Shown here: positions 1 to 7,814 of the stretch, one piece after another | Numbering within the stretch: the stretch's first letter is position 1 | Layout of the letters: each line of letters begins with the position of its first letter | NCBI GenBank assembly: GCA_023386835.1 | Contig: JAEWIY010000054.1 | Location: forward strand, 1-13,325 | Source: Verrucomicrobiota bacterium | GTDB taxonomy: Bacteria > Verrucomicrobiota > Verrucomicrobiia > Opitutales > Opitutaceae | Reading direction: 5' to 3' | DNA length: 13,325 nucleotides | Notes under the pieces: model-generated | The model's database searches: none | The model's input: the letters and a program-made list of their open reading frames with translations, nothing else | Told to the model about the DNA's origin: nothing | Made by a program: the position numbers and the translations under genes

Positions 1-1
1 G

Positions 2-484
2 CCCAACGGCGTGCAACTCGTCTTCGATCCGCCCAGCCTGCCGCCCATCGGCGGCCGGATTGGTTTCGATACCAACGAATTTTATCACTACTACGTCAGC
101 GGCATCAGCGGCCCGGTCCCGGGTGACGGCGCGTGGACGGATGACTCCGACGCCGTCATCCAGTTCAAACCGGAGCCGACCACGGAGCCCGTGCACGTGC
201 ACATCGTGGCGTATCCCTTCCTCGTTCGCGACCGGATCCCGGAGCAGCCGACTGAGCTGTGGTTCAACGAGCACCTCGTCTTCTCCGGCCCGTTCATCGA
301 CCGCGGGGTGCTGCGCATCCTGCTGCCGCCGCACCTCTGGAACGAAAAGCCCGTCGCCACGCTCCGCCTCCACCTGCCCAACGCGCACGCGCCCGCCGAG
401 ATGGGCTTGTGGGCGGACACGCGTTTCCTCGCGCTCTGCCTGCAGGAACTGCGGACGTTTGTGGACGAGGCGGCCGCGCAGTAA
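2..484 (+). CDS. C-terminal part of a glycan-cluster protein with a beta-rich tail domain (5' end outside window)
   Basis: The reading frame is open from the left edge, so the N-terminus lies outside the window; a GTG at 11 is probably internal. About 160 residues are visible and end at TAA 482-484. The segment resembles a tail domain common in polysaccharide-synthesis proteins: an SGPVPGDGAWTDDSDAVIQF stretch (the usual pattern is GxWTDGxxAxL), then a central VxxxAYPF strand, a hydrophobic WFNEHLVFSG strand and a closing ADTRFLALCLQEL helix or strand. No membrane segment or catalytic motif is visible. A related tail ends the next gene product, which starts 27 bp downstream, so the two are probably co-transcribed in a surface-glycan operon. 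The full protein may be a glycosyltransferase or membrane protein with this tail as a periplasmic or sugar-binding module; that is inference. The frame is certain, the function is not. Confidence 0.7.
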   Translation, partial: PNGVQLVFDPPSLPPIGGRIGFDTNEFYHYYVSGISGPVPGDGAWTDDSDAVIQFKPEPTTEPVHVHIVAYPFLVRDRIPEQPTELWFNEHLVFSGPFIDRGVLRILLPPHLWNEKPVATLRLHLPNAHAPAEMGLWADTRFLALCLQELRTFVDEAAAQ

Positions 485-511
485 CCGCGCGCGCTCGAGG
501 AAGTTCAACCG

Positions 512-2551
512 GTGCCCACCGTGGCCGAAGAAGCCTCCGTCTCCGTCCGTCGCACCGCCGTGCTGGGCGCGCTGTTGGTGTGGCTGGCGCTGGTCTGGGC
601 GATGCGCGGCCCGATCTTTGGTCCCGCGATCCTCGAAACCGGTGATCTGGCGGTCAACGCGCTGCAGATCGACCAGGCCAAACTCGGACGCGAGTGGTAC
701 GGCAACTACTCGCGTTTCCACTTTCACCACCCGGGGCCCGCCTTCTTCTACGTGTACGCGGCGGGTGAATACCTCTGGCATGACTGGCTCGGGATCGTCC
801 GTTCACCGTACCAGGCCCACCTGCTGGCCGGGCTGGCCCTGCAAGCGACGCTCCTGACGCTCGCGCTGGCGATGCTTGCGCAGCGGCTGGCTGTCACTCG
901 TCTGCTGCCGGTGCTGCTGGCCGTGGCGGCGGGCTACTTCGCCTGGCGAGGCGACGCCCTCTCCAGCCTCTGGCCGCCGTACGTGCTGGCGGGTCCCTTC
1001 CTGTGTTTTCTGGTCGCGGCCACGTCGGCTGTCAGCGGACGCCCGCCGCACACCGTGCTCGCAGTTCTCGCCGGTGGATTCCTGGTGCACGGACACGTGG
1101 CCCAGCCGCTCTTTGTCGGCGGACTGGCCGTGGCTTTGGTCGGACTGGCGCTTTGGCGGCGGCGCCGAAACGAAACACCGCGCGCGCCACTGATGTTGCC
1201 CCGGTCCTGCGTGATTTGGAGCGCGGCCCTGGGCGCCCTCTTCCTGCTTCCGTTGCTGCTCGATTTCGTCGTGCACGGCACCAGTGGCAACACCGCGACG
1301 ATCGTGCGTCGTTTCCTGGTCAATACAGGCGAGGGCAAATCGCTGGCGCAGGCGCTGCTCTACGTGCTCAGCTTCGCCACCCCGGCGCGACACCAGGAGG
1401 TCCTGCTGGCCGTGCTGGATCGGTCCACGTTCCACTTCTTCCTCCAGCAGTCGGCGTGGTTCATCGGTTGGGCGGTGGTGCTGCTCGGCACGCTGCTGCT
1501 GGCTCGGCGGCTGAATTCACGCCTCACGCCGGAAACGACCCTGTTTCTGCAGACGGCCGCAGCGGGCTGGGTCCTGACGTTCGTCCTGTGTGTGCTCTGG
1601 GGCTTGGCGCAGGCGGGCCCCATGTTTCACTACAATGGCGCGTTCTTCTCCGCGGTTTATGCGTGGCCGCTGCTGCTGGGCACCACCTTGGCGCTGCGGG
1701 CGATCCAGGAGGTGGTGGCCAGCCCGCGTCTCATGCAGGGCGGCGGGTTCGTCGCGTCGCTGCTGGTTCTGACGATTGGTTTCGCACAACCTGCGCCCAA
1801 CCCACTCGCCGGCACGCCTGCGATCACCACCGCCGTCGAGACCGCGTTGGCCCAGGCGTCCGGCGACCGTCCCAAGATCCTGCTTTTTGCGGAACCCGAC
1901 TGGCCCGTGGCGGCCTCCGTCGCGCTCGCTCTGCAACGCCGGGACGTCTCGTGGTGGATCAACGAGCGCTGGACCTTCATGTTCAAACCCGAGCGCAGCC
2001 TTCAGCACCTCGGGCCGGATCTCCTCGCCCACGCTGATCTCTGGCACGTTGCCGTCACCGAAGGTTCCGCCGACGGCGACATCCACGCCGTGGAGATCGC
2101 CACCTCCGCGCCCGAAGTCATCCCGGGCGAGACGATCATCGACAGCGCGATCAACATGGGCCGTTTTGCGGTCACCGGCTTGGAGGTCACGGCTCCGGAA
2201 CCGGCTTGGAGCGTGTTGCCGCGCGCCATCCTGCAACTCGCGCCGCAGCCCAGCCCTTCCGACGTGCGCGTGATTCTGACGGCTGCGCGCAACCCTCGCC
2301 TGACCAGCGGATCGCAACACCAACGAGCCGAGGTGTGGTTCGCCGGGCAGCGGGCGGGCACCGTGGCGGTCGACGCGCGGCAGGACGTCAGCGTTGTCGT
2401 TCCGCGGGCGTGGTGGAACGCCGCCGGGCCGCGCGCGACGATCGAGCTTGTTTTTCCCGACGCGGTCCGGAACTACTCGTTCAGCCGTCCTCGTTCACGG
2501 GACGCGTACGCCTGGGCGCTCTGGAGCGTCCGGTTTGAATCCGTGAACTGA
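512..2551 (+). CDS. GT-C-like multi-pass membrane protein (putative lipid-linked sugar glycosyltransferase)
   Basis: The 679-residue product starts at GTG 512, chosen because GAGGAAG at 497-503 gives a well-placed Shine-Dalgarno. About ten hydrophobic segments are visible, near residues 15-32, 103-124, 128-145, 155-174, 180-215, 233-252, 314-330, 346-368, 378-396 and 411-425. A large soluble C-terminal portion (about 430-679) follows. The first external loop carries ETGDLAVNAL (Asp45) and then FHFHHPGPAFFYVY (HHPGP at 72-76). An acidic residue in the first loop is the catalytic or metal-binding position of GT-C transferases that use polyprenyl-phosphate sugars, so Asp45 is the candidate. The last 75 residues (about 605-679) form a beta-rich tail like that of the preceding gene product. 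Together with the downstream GT4 gene this points to surface-polysaccharide assembly at the inner membrane. Donor and acceptor cannot be told from sequence. A non-catalytic membrane protein of the same cluster is an alternative. Confidence 0.75.
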   Translation: MPTVAEEASVSVRRTAVLGALLVWLALVWAMRGPIFGPAILETGDLAVNALQIDQAKLGREWYGNYSRFHFHHPGPAFFYVYAAGEYLWHDWLGIVRSPYQAHLLAGLALQATLLTLALAMLAQRLAVTRLLPVLLAVAAGYFAWRGDALSSLWPPYVLAGPFLCFLVAATSAVSGRPPHTVLAVLAGGFLVHGHVAQPLFVGGLAVALVGLALWRRRRNETPRAPLMLPRSCVIWSAALGALFLLPLLLDFVVHGTSGNTATIVRRFLVNTGEGKSLAQALLYVLSFATPARHQEVLLAVLDRSTFHFFLQQSAWFIGWAVVLLGTLLLARRLNSRLTPETTLFLQTAAAGWVLTFVLCVLWGLAQAGPMFHYNGAFFSAVYAWPLLLGTTLALRAIQEVVASPRLMQGGGFVASLLVLTIGFAQPAPNPLAGTPAITTAVETALAQASGDRPKILLFAEPDWPVAASVALALQRRDVSWWINERWTFMFKPERSLQHLGPDLLAHADLWHVAVTEGSADGDIHAVEIATSAPEVIPGETIIDSAINMGRFAVTGLEVTAPEPAWSVLPRAILQLAPQPSPSDVRVILTAARNPRLTSGSQHQRAEVWFAGQRAGTVAVDARQDVSVVVPRAWWNAAGPRATIELVFPDAVRNYSFSRPRSRDAYAWALWSVRFESVN

Positions 2552-2568
2552 ATACACCGGCCTCCGGA

Positions 2569-3759
2569 ATGCTCCTGCTCGATCTTACCCACACCAGCCA
2601 CACTCCCGCGCGCACCGGCGTGCAGCGCGTGTGCCGTTCGCTGCACGCGGCGCTGGCCCGGCGGGACAGCGTGCATCCGGTGACGTTTGATCCGTTCGAA
2701 CAGCGCTGGCGCAGCCTCGACGCCACCGAATTGCGCGGATTGACGGCGCCAGCCCGCGGACGCCGGCGGTCGGCGCAATGGTCATGGGGCGCCCGTTGGC
2801 GCGGGCGCTGGCGGCGCTGGACGCGGCAGCCCGCGCGCGCGCTGCCGATGGCGTTTGAAGGCATCGTGGTGCCGGAGATTTTCTCGCCCGCGGTGGCGGG
2901 TGCGCTGCCGTCGTTGTTTGCGCAGGGCCGGCCGCGGGTGGCGGTGTTTCACGATGCGATCCCGTTGCGCTTGCCCGAATACACGCCCGCGAAAACCGTC
3001 GCCCGCTTCCCTGCCTACCTGCAGGAACTGACCCAGTTTGATGGCATCGCGGCAGTCTCGGAGGACTCCCGCGCCGCGCTGATCGATTACTGGAACTGGC
3101 TCGAACTGCCACGCACGCCGCCCGTGGCGGTCCTGCCGCTCGGCACGGATTCCGCTGCCATTCACGCTCCGGCCGCGCCGGCTGCGACGCCCGGCGAAAA
3201 GTCGCCGGCTCCTGAACCGGTCGTGCTCTCGGTCGGCAGCATCGAAGGCCGCAAGAATCACCTCGCCCTGCTCAACGCCTGCGAAAACCTCTGGATCGCC
3301 GGCGAGCGCTTTCGCCTGCACTTGATCGGGCTCGCCCGGCCCGAAACCGCCCGCCCCGCGCTGGAGCGAATCGCTCAGCTGCGAAAGGCCGGCCGGCCGC
3401 TGCAGTACGACGGTGTGGTGGATGACGCAGCGCTGGCGGCGGCGTATGCACGCTGCCTGTTCACCGTTTATCCGTCGGTGATGGAAGGTTTTGGCCTCCC
3501 GGTGATCGAAAGCCTGCAGCACCAGCGTGCCTGCATCTGTTCAGCGCGCGGTGCGCTCGGCGAAGTTTCCCGAGCGGGAGGCTGCCTGGCGTTGGACGAT
3601 CTGAACACGCCCGCGCTCACCGACGCGATTCGCACGCTGTTGCACGACGCGCCGCGCCGCGACGCCCTCGTCCGCGAAGCGGAGCAACGTCGCTTCCGCA
3701 CGTGGGACGAGTACGTGGACGATCTGCTGCTCTGGCTCGATCAGTTGCGCGCGGTTTAG
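2569..3759 (+). CDS. GT4-family glycosyltransferase (GT-B fold)
   Basis: The 396-residue cytoplasmic protein probably transfers a sugar from a nucleotide-sugar donor to a growing surface glycan. The N-terminal half opens with LLLDLTHTS and RTGVQRVCRSL, the RTGxQRV signature seen in a subset of GT4 enzymes that build O-antigen-like chains. The C-terminal donor-binding half begins at VVLSVGSIEGRKN (residues 218-230). It contains the GT4 EX7E motif in EGFGLPVIE, with Glu306 and Glu314 as the conserved pair. Length is normal for the family. A low-complexity Arg/Trp-rich linker (about residues 65-90) sits between the start of the N-domain and FHDAIPLRLPEYTP. The gene starts at ATG 2569, 17 bp after the preceding stop, with no clear Shine-Dalgarno, so translational coupling is plausible. 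It is the last gene of this operon. Sugar specificity is unknown. Confidence 0.88.
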   Translation: MLLLDLTHTSHTPARTGVQRVCRSLHAALARRDSVHPVTFDPFEQRWRSLDATELRGLTAPARGRRRSAQWSWGARWRGRWRRWTRQPARALPMAFEGIVVPEIFSPAVAGALPSLFAQGRPRVAVFHDAIPLRLPEYTPAKTVARFPAYLQELTQFDGIAAVSEDSRAALIDYWNWLELPRTPPVAVLPLGTDSAAIHAPAAPAATPGEKSPAPEPVVLSVGSIEGRKNHLALLNACENLWIAGERFRLHLIGLARPETARPALERIAQLRKAGRPLQYDGVVDDAALAAAYARCLFTVYPSVMEGFGLPVIESLQHQRACICSARGALGEVSRAGGCLALDDLNTPALTDAIRTLLHDAPRRDALVREAEQRRFRTWDEYVDDLLLWLDQLRAV

Positions 3760-3785
3760 CACGCGTTGGAACCCAAGTGGCGCGC

Positions 3786-3808
3786 GCCGCCCGCCGAGCT
3801 GGCGCGGC
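3786..3808 (+). terminator. Imperfect GC-rich hairpin after the glycan operon
   Basis: A GC-rich inverted repeat (GCCGC plus CGCC at 3786-3795, GGCGCGGC at 3801-3808, loop GAGCT) lies about 27 bp after the GT4 stop. The stem has a bulge and no T-run follows, so it is a weak candidate for ending the glycan operon. The rest of 3760-3897 shows only a TATAAC at 3885-3890 just before the LysR-type gene. Confidence 0.25.
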
Positions 3809-3897
3809 TCACCGATGCGGGCTCGGGAAAGTTCCGACGGGTTGCAGAAATGGCTTAGGATCTGCTCAGGGGCGGGCGCACCCGTATAACCGACGAT

Positions 3898-4176
3898 ATG
3901 ACGCCCATTCTGGACAGTCGGAAGCTGCTGGCCTTCGCCACCCTGGCCCGGGTTGGGAGTTTCACCTTGGCCGCGCGCGAACTCCATTTGACGCAGTCGG
4001 CCGTCAGCCACGCGATCAAGTCGCTGGAGGACGAAGTCGAACTGCGCCTCTTCGACCGCTTGGGTCGCTCCGTAAAATTGACGGCGGCCGGCCAGCAATT
4101 GCTCGAACACGCCCACAAGATCCTCGCGGAAATGAAGGACGCTCGCGAAGACCTGGCGGCGTTCCCTCGCCCGTAA
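3898..4176 (+). CDS. LysR-type DNA-binding domain only (truncated or HTH-only regulator)
   Basis: The 92-residue protein is the N-terminal winged-helix domain of a LysR-type regulator. It has LLAFATLARVGSFTLAARE, the recognition segment LHLTQSAVSHAIKSLEDE, and the wing LRLFDRLGRSVKLTAAGQQL, followed by the start of the linker dimerisation helix (LLEHAHKILAEMKDAREDL). Full LysR regulators are about 300 residues; the co-inducer-binding domain is missing here. I read the following 150 bp in the plus-strand frames and found no continuation, so a simple frameshift does not explain the loss. The start is ATG 3898. TATAAC at 3885-3890 lies so close that a leaderless transcript is possible. The gene converges with the minus-strand operon, so a link to the TonB receptor system is not obvious. 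It is either a remnant of a deleted regulator or a functional HTH-only protein that can still dimerise through the linker helix. Confidence 0.8.
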   Translation: MTPILDSRKLLAFATLARVGSFTLAARELHLTQSAVSHAIKSLEDEVELRLFDRLGRSVKLTAAGQQLLEHAHKILAEMKDAREDLAAFPRP

Positions 4177-4251
4177 CCGCCACCCACCGTCGTATTCATT
4201 TTGTTCATCGGCGCCCGCGCGCCTCCCTCTTCCTCCAAGCAACCGCACCTG

Positions 4252-4283
4252 CCGCCTGATCGCAGCTGGACGGCGATCGGCGG
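4252..4283. terminator. Hairpin between convergent genes (possible bidirectional terminator)
   Basis: CCGCCTGATCGC at 4252-4263 pairs with GCGATCGGCGG at 4273-4283 through an 11-bp stem with one bulged T and a 9-nt loop. It lies between the LysR-type gene (plus, ending 4176) and the Asp-box gene (minus, ending 4326), where a shared terminator is expected. There is no clear T-run on either side, so intrinsic termination is uncertain. The remaining sequence of 4177-4325 shows nothing else recognisable. Confidence 0.4.
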
Positions 4284-4325
4284 GAGGAAGAGGTTGTCGC
4301 GGCGGAGAACCGAAGAAAGCGCGGG

Positions 4326-5507
4326 TCACAGCCGATCCGCCATTGGGAGAGGGAAACAGGCCAGCGGTCGCTCGGCGGTGTTGCAGAAAACCAACCAGCG
4401 TCCGTCGCGCACCAGGAGCTTCGGGTGATCGATCGCTCCGACGACGGAGGCGACGTCCACTTTCCGCCACGTTTGACCGCCATCCGCGCTCACCTCGGCG
4501 CAAAGTCGGGTTTGGCCACCGCCTGATTCTTTCCACACCACCGCCAGCGCGCGCCCCTGCACGGCCACGTCCGCATTTGCCGCCAGACGTTCCCCCAGCC
4601 GCCGCCGCGCTTCGTCGGGTGCAGCGCCTAACCGACCATAATAGACGCCGCGCTTCTCGGGCGCTCCGCTGAACCAGACCCCATGGAGTTGTCCGTCGGC
4701 ATCCGCCGCCACCGAGGGCCCGTGATGCGGGCAACCCTCAATCGCCCAGTCCTCGAAGGTGACGCGTCGCACGTCACCCGCACGCCCTCCAGCGGTGAGC
4801 GTGGTTATCGCGTGATCGCGAATATTGGTCCCAAAGATGTGCCGCCAGAACGCGACCACCGAACCATCTTTCTGTGTGGCGAGGCTGATGCGGCAGCACT
4901 CACAGCAGTGGTCCGCCACCTTGTAGTCGCCTTGGAATGACAGGCCACGATCGTGTGACACCGCGTAGTAAACCGCCGCGCCGACGTACGCTTGACCGCG
5001 ATTCTTCGCGGCGATCTGGTCGCGTTTGTCGATCCACGCCACAAAGACCTGCCCCTGTTCATTGACCGCCAACGCGTCGAAGCGATGGGTGATCACCTGT
5101 CGGTCGCGATGCACGATCATCGGCGTCGTGAAGGTACGGCCTTGATCGACGGAGCGCGCAAAAAGGATCTCGCCCGTAAACGGCTCTGCCAGCGGCTGGG
5201 TCCACGTGACGTAGATTTCGCCGCCGGGCCCAACTGCGATTTTCGGTCGGGCGTCCATGCCCGCATCGATCGGCTCGGGTGCTCGCGTGACCAGCACGGG
5301 ATTCGACCACGACGCGCCGTTGTCCTCCGAACGGCTGACCGCAATGTGTCCGGCCACCCGATGCACCGCCCACACTACGCCAGAGGCGTCATACGTGGCC
5401 GTCGCACCGAGTTCGGCCGACGCCGGCCCAGCGGCATGGGCATGGGCCGGATGGTCCGCCCGCACGGCCGAAGTCAGGAACAGCAGGAAAAACAGGGAAC
5501 GAATCAT
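4326..5507 (-). CDS. Exported sialidase-fold (Asp-box) protein with a CCECC motif, last gene of a TonB-receptor operon
   Basis: The 393-residue protein has a Sec signal peptide (about residues 1-17, ending AVRA) and a histidine-rich mature start, DHPAHAHA. Four Asp boxes (S-x-D-x-G-x-x-W/F) begin near Ser60, Ser119, Ser184 and Ser340 and indicate a beta-propeller of the BNR/sialidase type. No FRIP-like motif or recognisable sialidase active-site set is seen, so catalytic sialidase activity is doubtful. The striking element is DHCCECCR at 199-206 (Cys201, 202, 204, 205 with His200), supported by EGCPHH (Cys259, His261, His262); these could bind a metal ion. The start ATG at 5507 lies 12 bp after the receptor stop, so the two genes are almost surely co-transcribed. 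I infer a periplasmic or surface partner of the receptor that binds or processes a metal or its ligand. Automatic annotation would probably say exo-alpha-sialidase, which the sequence does not support. Confidence 0.85.
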   Translation of the reverse strand: MIRSLFFLLFLTSAVRADHPAHAHAAGPASAELGATATYDASGVVWAVHRVAGHIAVSRSEDNGASWSNPVLVTRAPEPIDAGMDARPKIAVGPGGEIYVTWTQPLAEPFTGEILFARSVDQGRTFTTPMIVHRDRQVITHRFDALAVNEQGQVFVAWIDKRDQIAAKNRGQAYVGAAVYYAVSHDRGLSFQGDYKVADHCCECCRISLATQKDGSVVAFWRHIFGTNIRDHAITTLTAGGRAGDVRRVTFEDWAIEGCPHHGPSVAADADGQLHGVWFSGAPEKRGVYYGRLGAAPDEARRRLGERLAANADVAVQGRALAVVWKESGGGQTRLCAEVSADGGQTWRKVDVASVVGAIDHPKLLVRDGRWLVFCNTAERPLACFPLPMADRL

Positions 5508-5519
5508 GGCGGAAGCGGG

Positions 5520-7661
5520 TTACCAGGCGTATTCGAGTCCAGCATACAGCGCCCGCGGCAGACCGGGACTGAACACCGGGGTACTGGAGGAAACCGAGGC
5601 GCTCTCGGCGTAGCGCCGGTCCGTCAGGTTCAGGACGCGGGCGAAACAGGTCAGGCGTGAGGTCAGTGCGTAGCTCGCGCGGACATGAAACAGGTCGTGC
5701 CCGGGATACCGGCCGTACGTGTCCGAATTGCCCGGTTCGAGCCAGTACGAGCCGAGGTGAACCCACTCCAGCTGCAGCCACGTCCGCGCATTCGGCCGCC
5801 AGGACAAGCGGGTGTTCGCCATGATCTCCGGAGCCGCCTCAATCGTGTGTCCACTGTAGTCCACACCCCCGCTGGTCCAGTCGACGTAACGATGCCGGGC
5901 ATAGGAGAAGGACGCATCGAGCTTCACACCGGCTCCCAGTTTCGCGCCGAGGCCGACCTCGATCCCGCGATGCCGCGTCTCGCCGGCATTCACGTTGCGC
6001 GAGACATTCGTGGCCAGGTCGCGCTGGCTGACGAGGTCGTCCCGCTTCACCAACTCGTACCCAACGAGTTCATACGTGAGTTTGCCGTATTCGCCGCGAA
6101 CCCCCGCCTCGAACTGTTGCGCCTTGATCGGCTGCAGTTCCAAGGCGAGCCGCGCCCGCGCCAACGCCAGTTCCGGGGTCGATTCGTGTCCGGCCCGGTA
6201 AAGCTGGCTTTCCGAGGGGGCACGAAACCCCGAGTGCCACGCGGCGAAGAGGTGCGCGTGTGGAGTCAGTGAATACGTGGCGCCAAGCTTCGGGCTCACC
6301 CGCGTGAAGCGGGTCTGGTTCTGTTCCAGCTGTCCGTAGTAACGCGTCCCGTTGCCGATCACCGCGGGGATTGCGCCCGCGGGCAGCCGATTGCGCTGAC
6401 GGAAGCGCAGATCGTCGTGCCGCACGCCGAGGTTGAATCGCAACCGGTCCGTCCACGCGAATTCCGTGTGCACATAGGGCGACACACTGGAGAAGGTCAC
6501 GCGGTAGTCGTAAATCCGTGCGCCGCGCGTCGCGTCGTGGTACAGGGTATTGGCCCCGCTGCCGGAGCGGCTCACCAGGAGATTGTCCTCGCGCCGCGAA
6601 CCGGGGCTGTAGTCGACATCCAGGCCACTGATCAAGCGCGCTCCGCGCCAGGGCAGATTGAGACGCCACTTCGCGAGCAGGCCGTACGATGCGTTCTCCG
6701 TCTCCTCGATCCGAGGGTCGAAGCTGAGGTTGTAGGAGCCGTTCAACTCCATCGCGTTCTTCCGGAAGTACGGAATCACCGACACCATGCTTTCCGGTCC
6801 GAGCCGCTCGTACTCGACTGACGCCCGGACTGCGCTGACTTCGCGATACGCGATCGGAAACAGGTTGCGGGTCGGATGATCGCGAAAGTCCGACCACGTC
6901 AGCGGTGAATTCGCGCCGGTCTCCTGGTCGATTTGCGACACGGCCACGATCGCCTTGAGCGTGCTGTCGGCGCCCAGCGGATAGTCCGCCCGCAATTGAA
7001 TCCCTTGCCGGTCGTACGCGGTCGTGTCGCGCCAGCCCCCGACGTGCGTCCGGTTGAGCCGGACCGCGTACGCGCCTGCGTCACCCAGCGCGCTGCCCGC
7101 TTCGGCGAGCAACCGCCACGTGCCAAACGAACCCGCCTCCGCACGCGCGGTGACATGTGTCTCCCACTGCGGCGCACGTGTCAGCACGTTGACGATGCCA
7201 CCGATCGCATCGGACCCATACAGCGCGGTGCCCGGCCCGCGTGTGACCTCGACGGAACCGGCCATGGCCATATCCACTTCATAGAGCGCGTTGTGGTTAA
7301 AGAAACCCGTCGCGCGGACCGGGATCCCGTCTTCAAGGAACAGATACACCGGGCTCGTTGTGAACGGCTGCCGGATCGCCGTCGTGTGTCCCTCGCCGTT
7401 CGTCACCGCGACGCCCACTCCGGGAATCTGGCCCAGCAACTGCGCCGGGTGCAGCGGCGCGGTGTCCTGAATCGCCTGCGTCGAGAGGAGGCCGATCGAT
7501 TGCGGCGTCCGTGAGAGCGGCGCCCGTTCACGCGTGCCCGTCACGGTCATCGCCTCGAGAGCGACCGGTGCCAGCCCGTCGTCAGGCGGCGAGAACTCTG
7601 CGCGCCCACCGGTGGCGAGCGCGGCGAAGAAGAAAAGTCGGAAAGAGAATCGTGCAGTCAT
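5520..7661 (-). CDS. TonB-dependent outer-membrane receptor
   Basis: The 713-residue receptor has a signal peptide (about 1-21, ending GGRA) and a TonB-box-like AMTVTGTR at 37-44. The plug domain (about 45-165) contains LGQIPGVGV, LFLEDGIPVRATGFFN and GPGTALYGSDAIGGIVNVLT (143-161 region). A 22-strand-type barrel follows to the C-terminus, which ends in an aromatic Trp as expected for recognition by the BAM machinery. The LYGSDAIGG and NVLTR plug motifs are typical of siderophore and metal-chelate receptors. Length is normal. The neighbours, a small CxxC membrane protein upstream and a tetra-cysteine Asp-box protein 12 bp downstream, favour a metal or metal-chelate substrate over a carbohydrate; no SusD-like partner is present. 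The start at ATG 7661 lacks a good Shine-Dalgarno. TonB, ExbB and ExbD are not in the window and must be supplied from elsewhere. The exact substrate cannot be deduced. Confidence 0.93.
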   Translation of the reverse strand: MTARFSFRLFFFAALATGGRAEFSPPDDGLAPVALEAMTVTGTRERAPLSRTPQSIGLLSTQAIQDTAPLHPAQLLGQIPGVGVAVTNGEGHTTAIRQPFTTSPVYLFLEDGIPVRATGFFNHNALYEVDMAMAGSVEVTRGPGTALYGSDAIGGIVNVLTRAPQWETHVTARAEAGSFGTWRLLAEAGSALGDAGAYAVRLNRTHVGGWRDTTAYDRQGIQLRADYPLGADSTLKAIVAVSQIDQETGANSPLTWSDFRDHPTRNLFPIAYREVSAVRASVEYERLGPESMVSVIPYFRKNAMELNGSYNLSFDPRIEETENASYGLLAKWRLNLPWRGARLISGLDVDYSPGSRREDNLLVSRSGSGANTLYHDATRGARIYDYRVTFSSVSPYVHTEFAWTDRLRFNLGVRHDDLRFRQRNRLPAGAIPAVIGNGTRYYGQLEQNQTRFTRVSPKLGATYSLTPHAHLFAAWHSGFRAPSESQLYRAGHESTPELALARARLALELQPIKAQQFEAGVRGEYGKLTYELVGYELVKRDDLVSQRDLATNVSRNVNAGETRHRGIEVGLGAKLGAGVKLDASFSYARHRYVDWTSGGVDYSGHTIEAAPEIMANTRLSWRPNARTWLQLEWVHLGSYWLEPGNSDTYGRYPGHDLFHVRASYALTSRLTCFARVLNLTDRRYAESASVSSSTPVFSPGLPRALYAGLEYAW

Positions 7662-7754
7662 AGCCAGGGCCGAGGGCTGCGACGCAGCGCGCCGCAGTGG
7701 GTGTCGAGGTGCAGGCGATCAGCGGCCCCGTCGGCGACGCGGGCGCGGATCCTT

Positions 7755-7803
7755 GGCGCCGTCGGAAAACCGGCGCCCCGTTTCACGCCTGCGGTGCAGG
7801 CGT
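7755..7803 (-). other. Two tandem hairpins between the CxxC-protein gene and the receptor gene
   Basis: In the 153-bp gap before the receptor start there are two perfect inverted repeats. ACGCCTGC 7785-7792 pairs with GCAGGCGT 7796-7803 (8 bp, 3-nt loop), and GGCGCCG 7755-7761 pairs with CGGCGCC 7771-7777 (7 bp, 9-nt loop). In the minus-strand transcript they follow the stop of the upstream gene within 12 nt. They could tune expression between cistrons, stabilise mRNA ends or attenuate transcription. I looked for cobalamin-riboswitch conserved boxes and did not recognise them. No T-run follows either stem. Confidence 0.45.
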
Positions 7804-7814
7804 CTTCTCGTTGC

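Noticed and set aside
60..857. Long Arg/Ser-rich plus-strand frame overlapping the first two genes
   Set aside because: It is a shifted frame over genes with clear domain or membrane patterns and shows low-complexity composition typical of antisense or shifted GC-rich DNA.
1003..2037. 344-residue plus-strand frame inside the GT-C-like gene
   Set aside because: It is rich in Arg, Ala and Gly without motifs, and lies wholly within a gene with coherent membrane segments.
3541..4734. 397-residue minus-strand frame across the GT4 end, LysR-type gene and Asp-box gene
   Set aside because: It is antisense to or out of frame with three recognisable genes and has no domain.
5685..7514. Several plus-strand frames opposite the TonB receptor
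   Set aside because: They are antisense shadows of a receptor with intact plug and barrel.
7662..7814. Cobalamin riboswitch ahead of the TonB receptor
   Set aside because: The conserved boxes of that riboswitch were not recognised; only simple hairpins are present.
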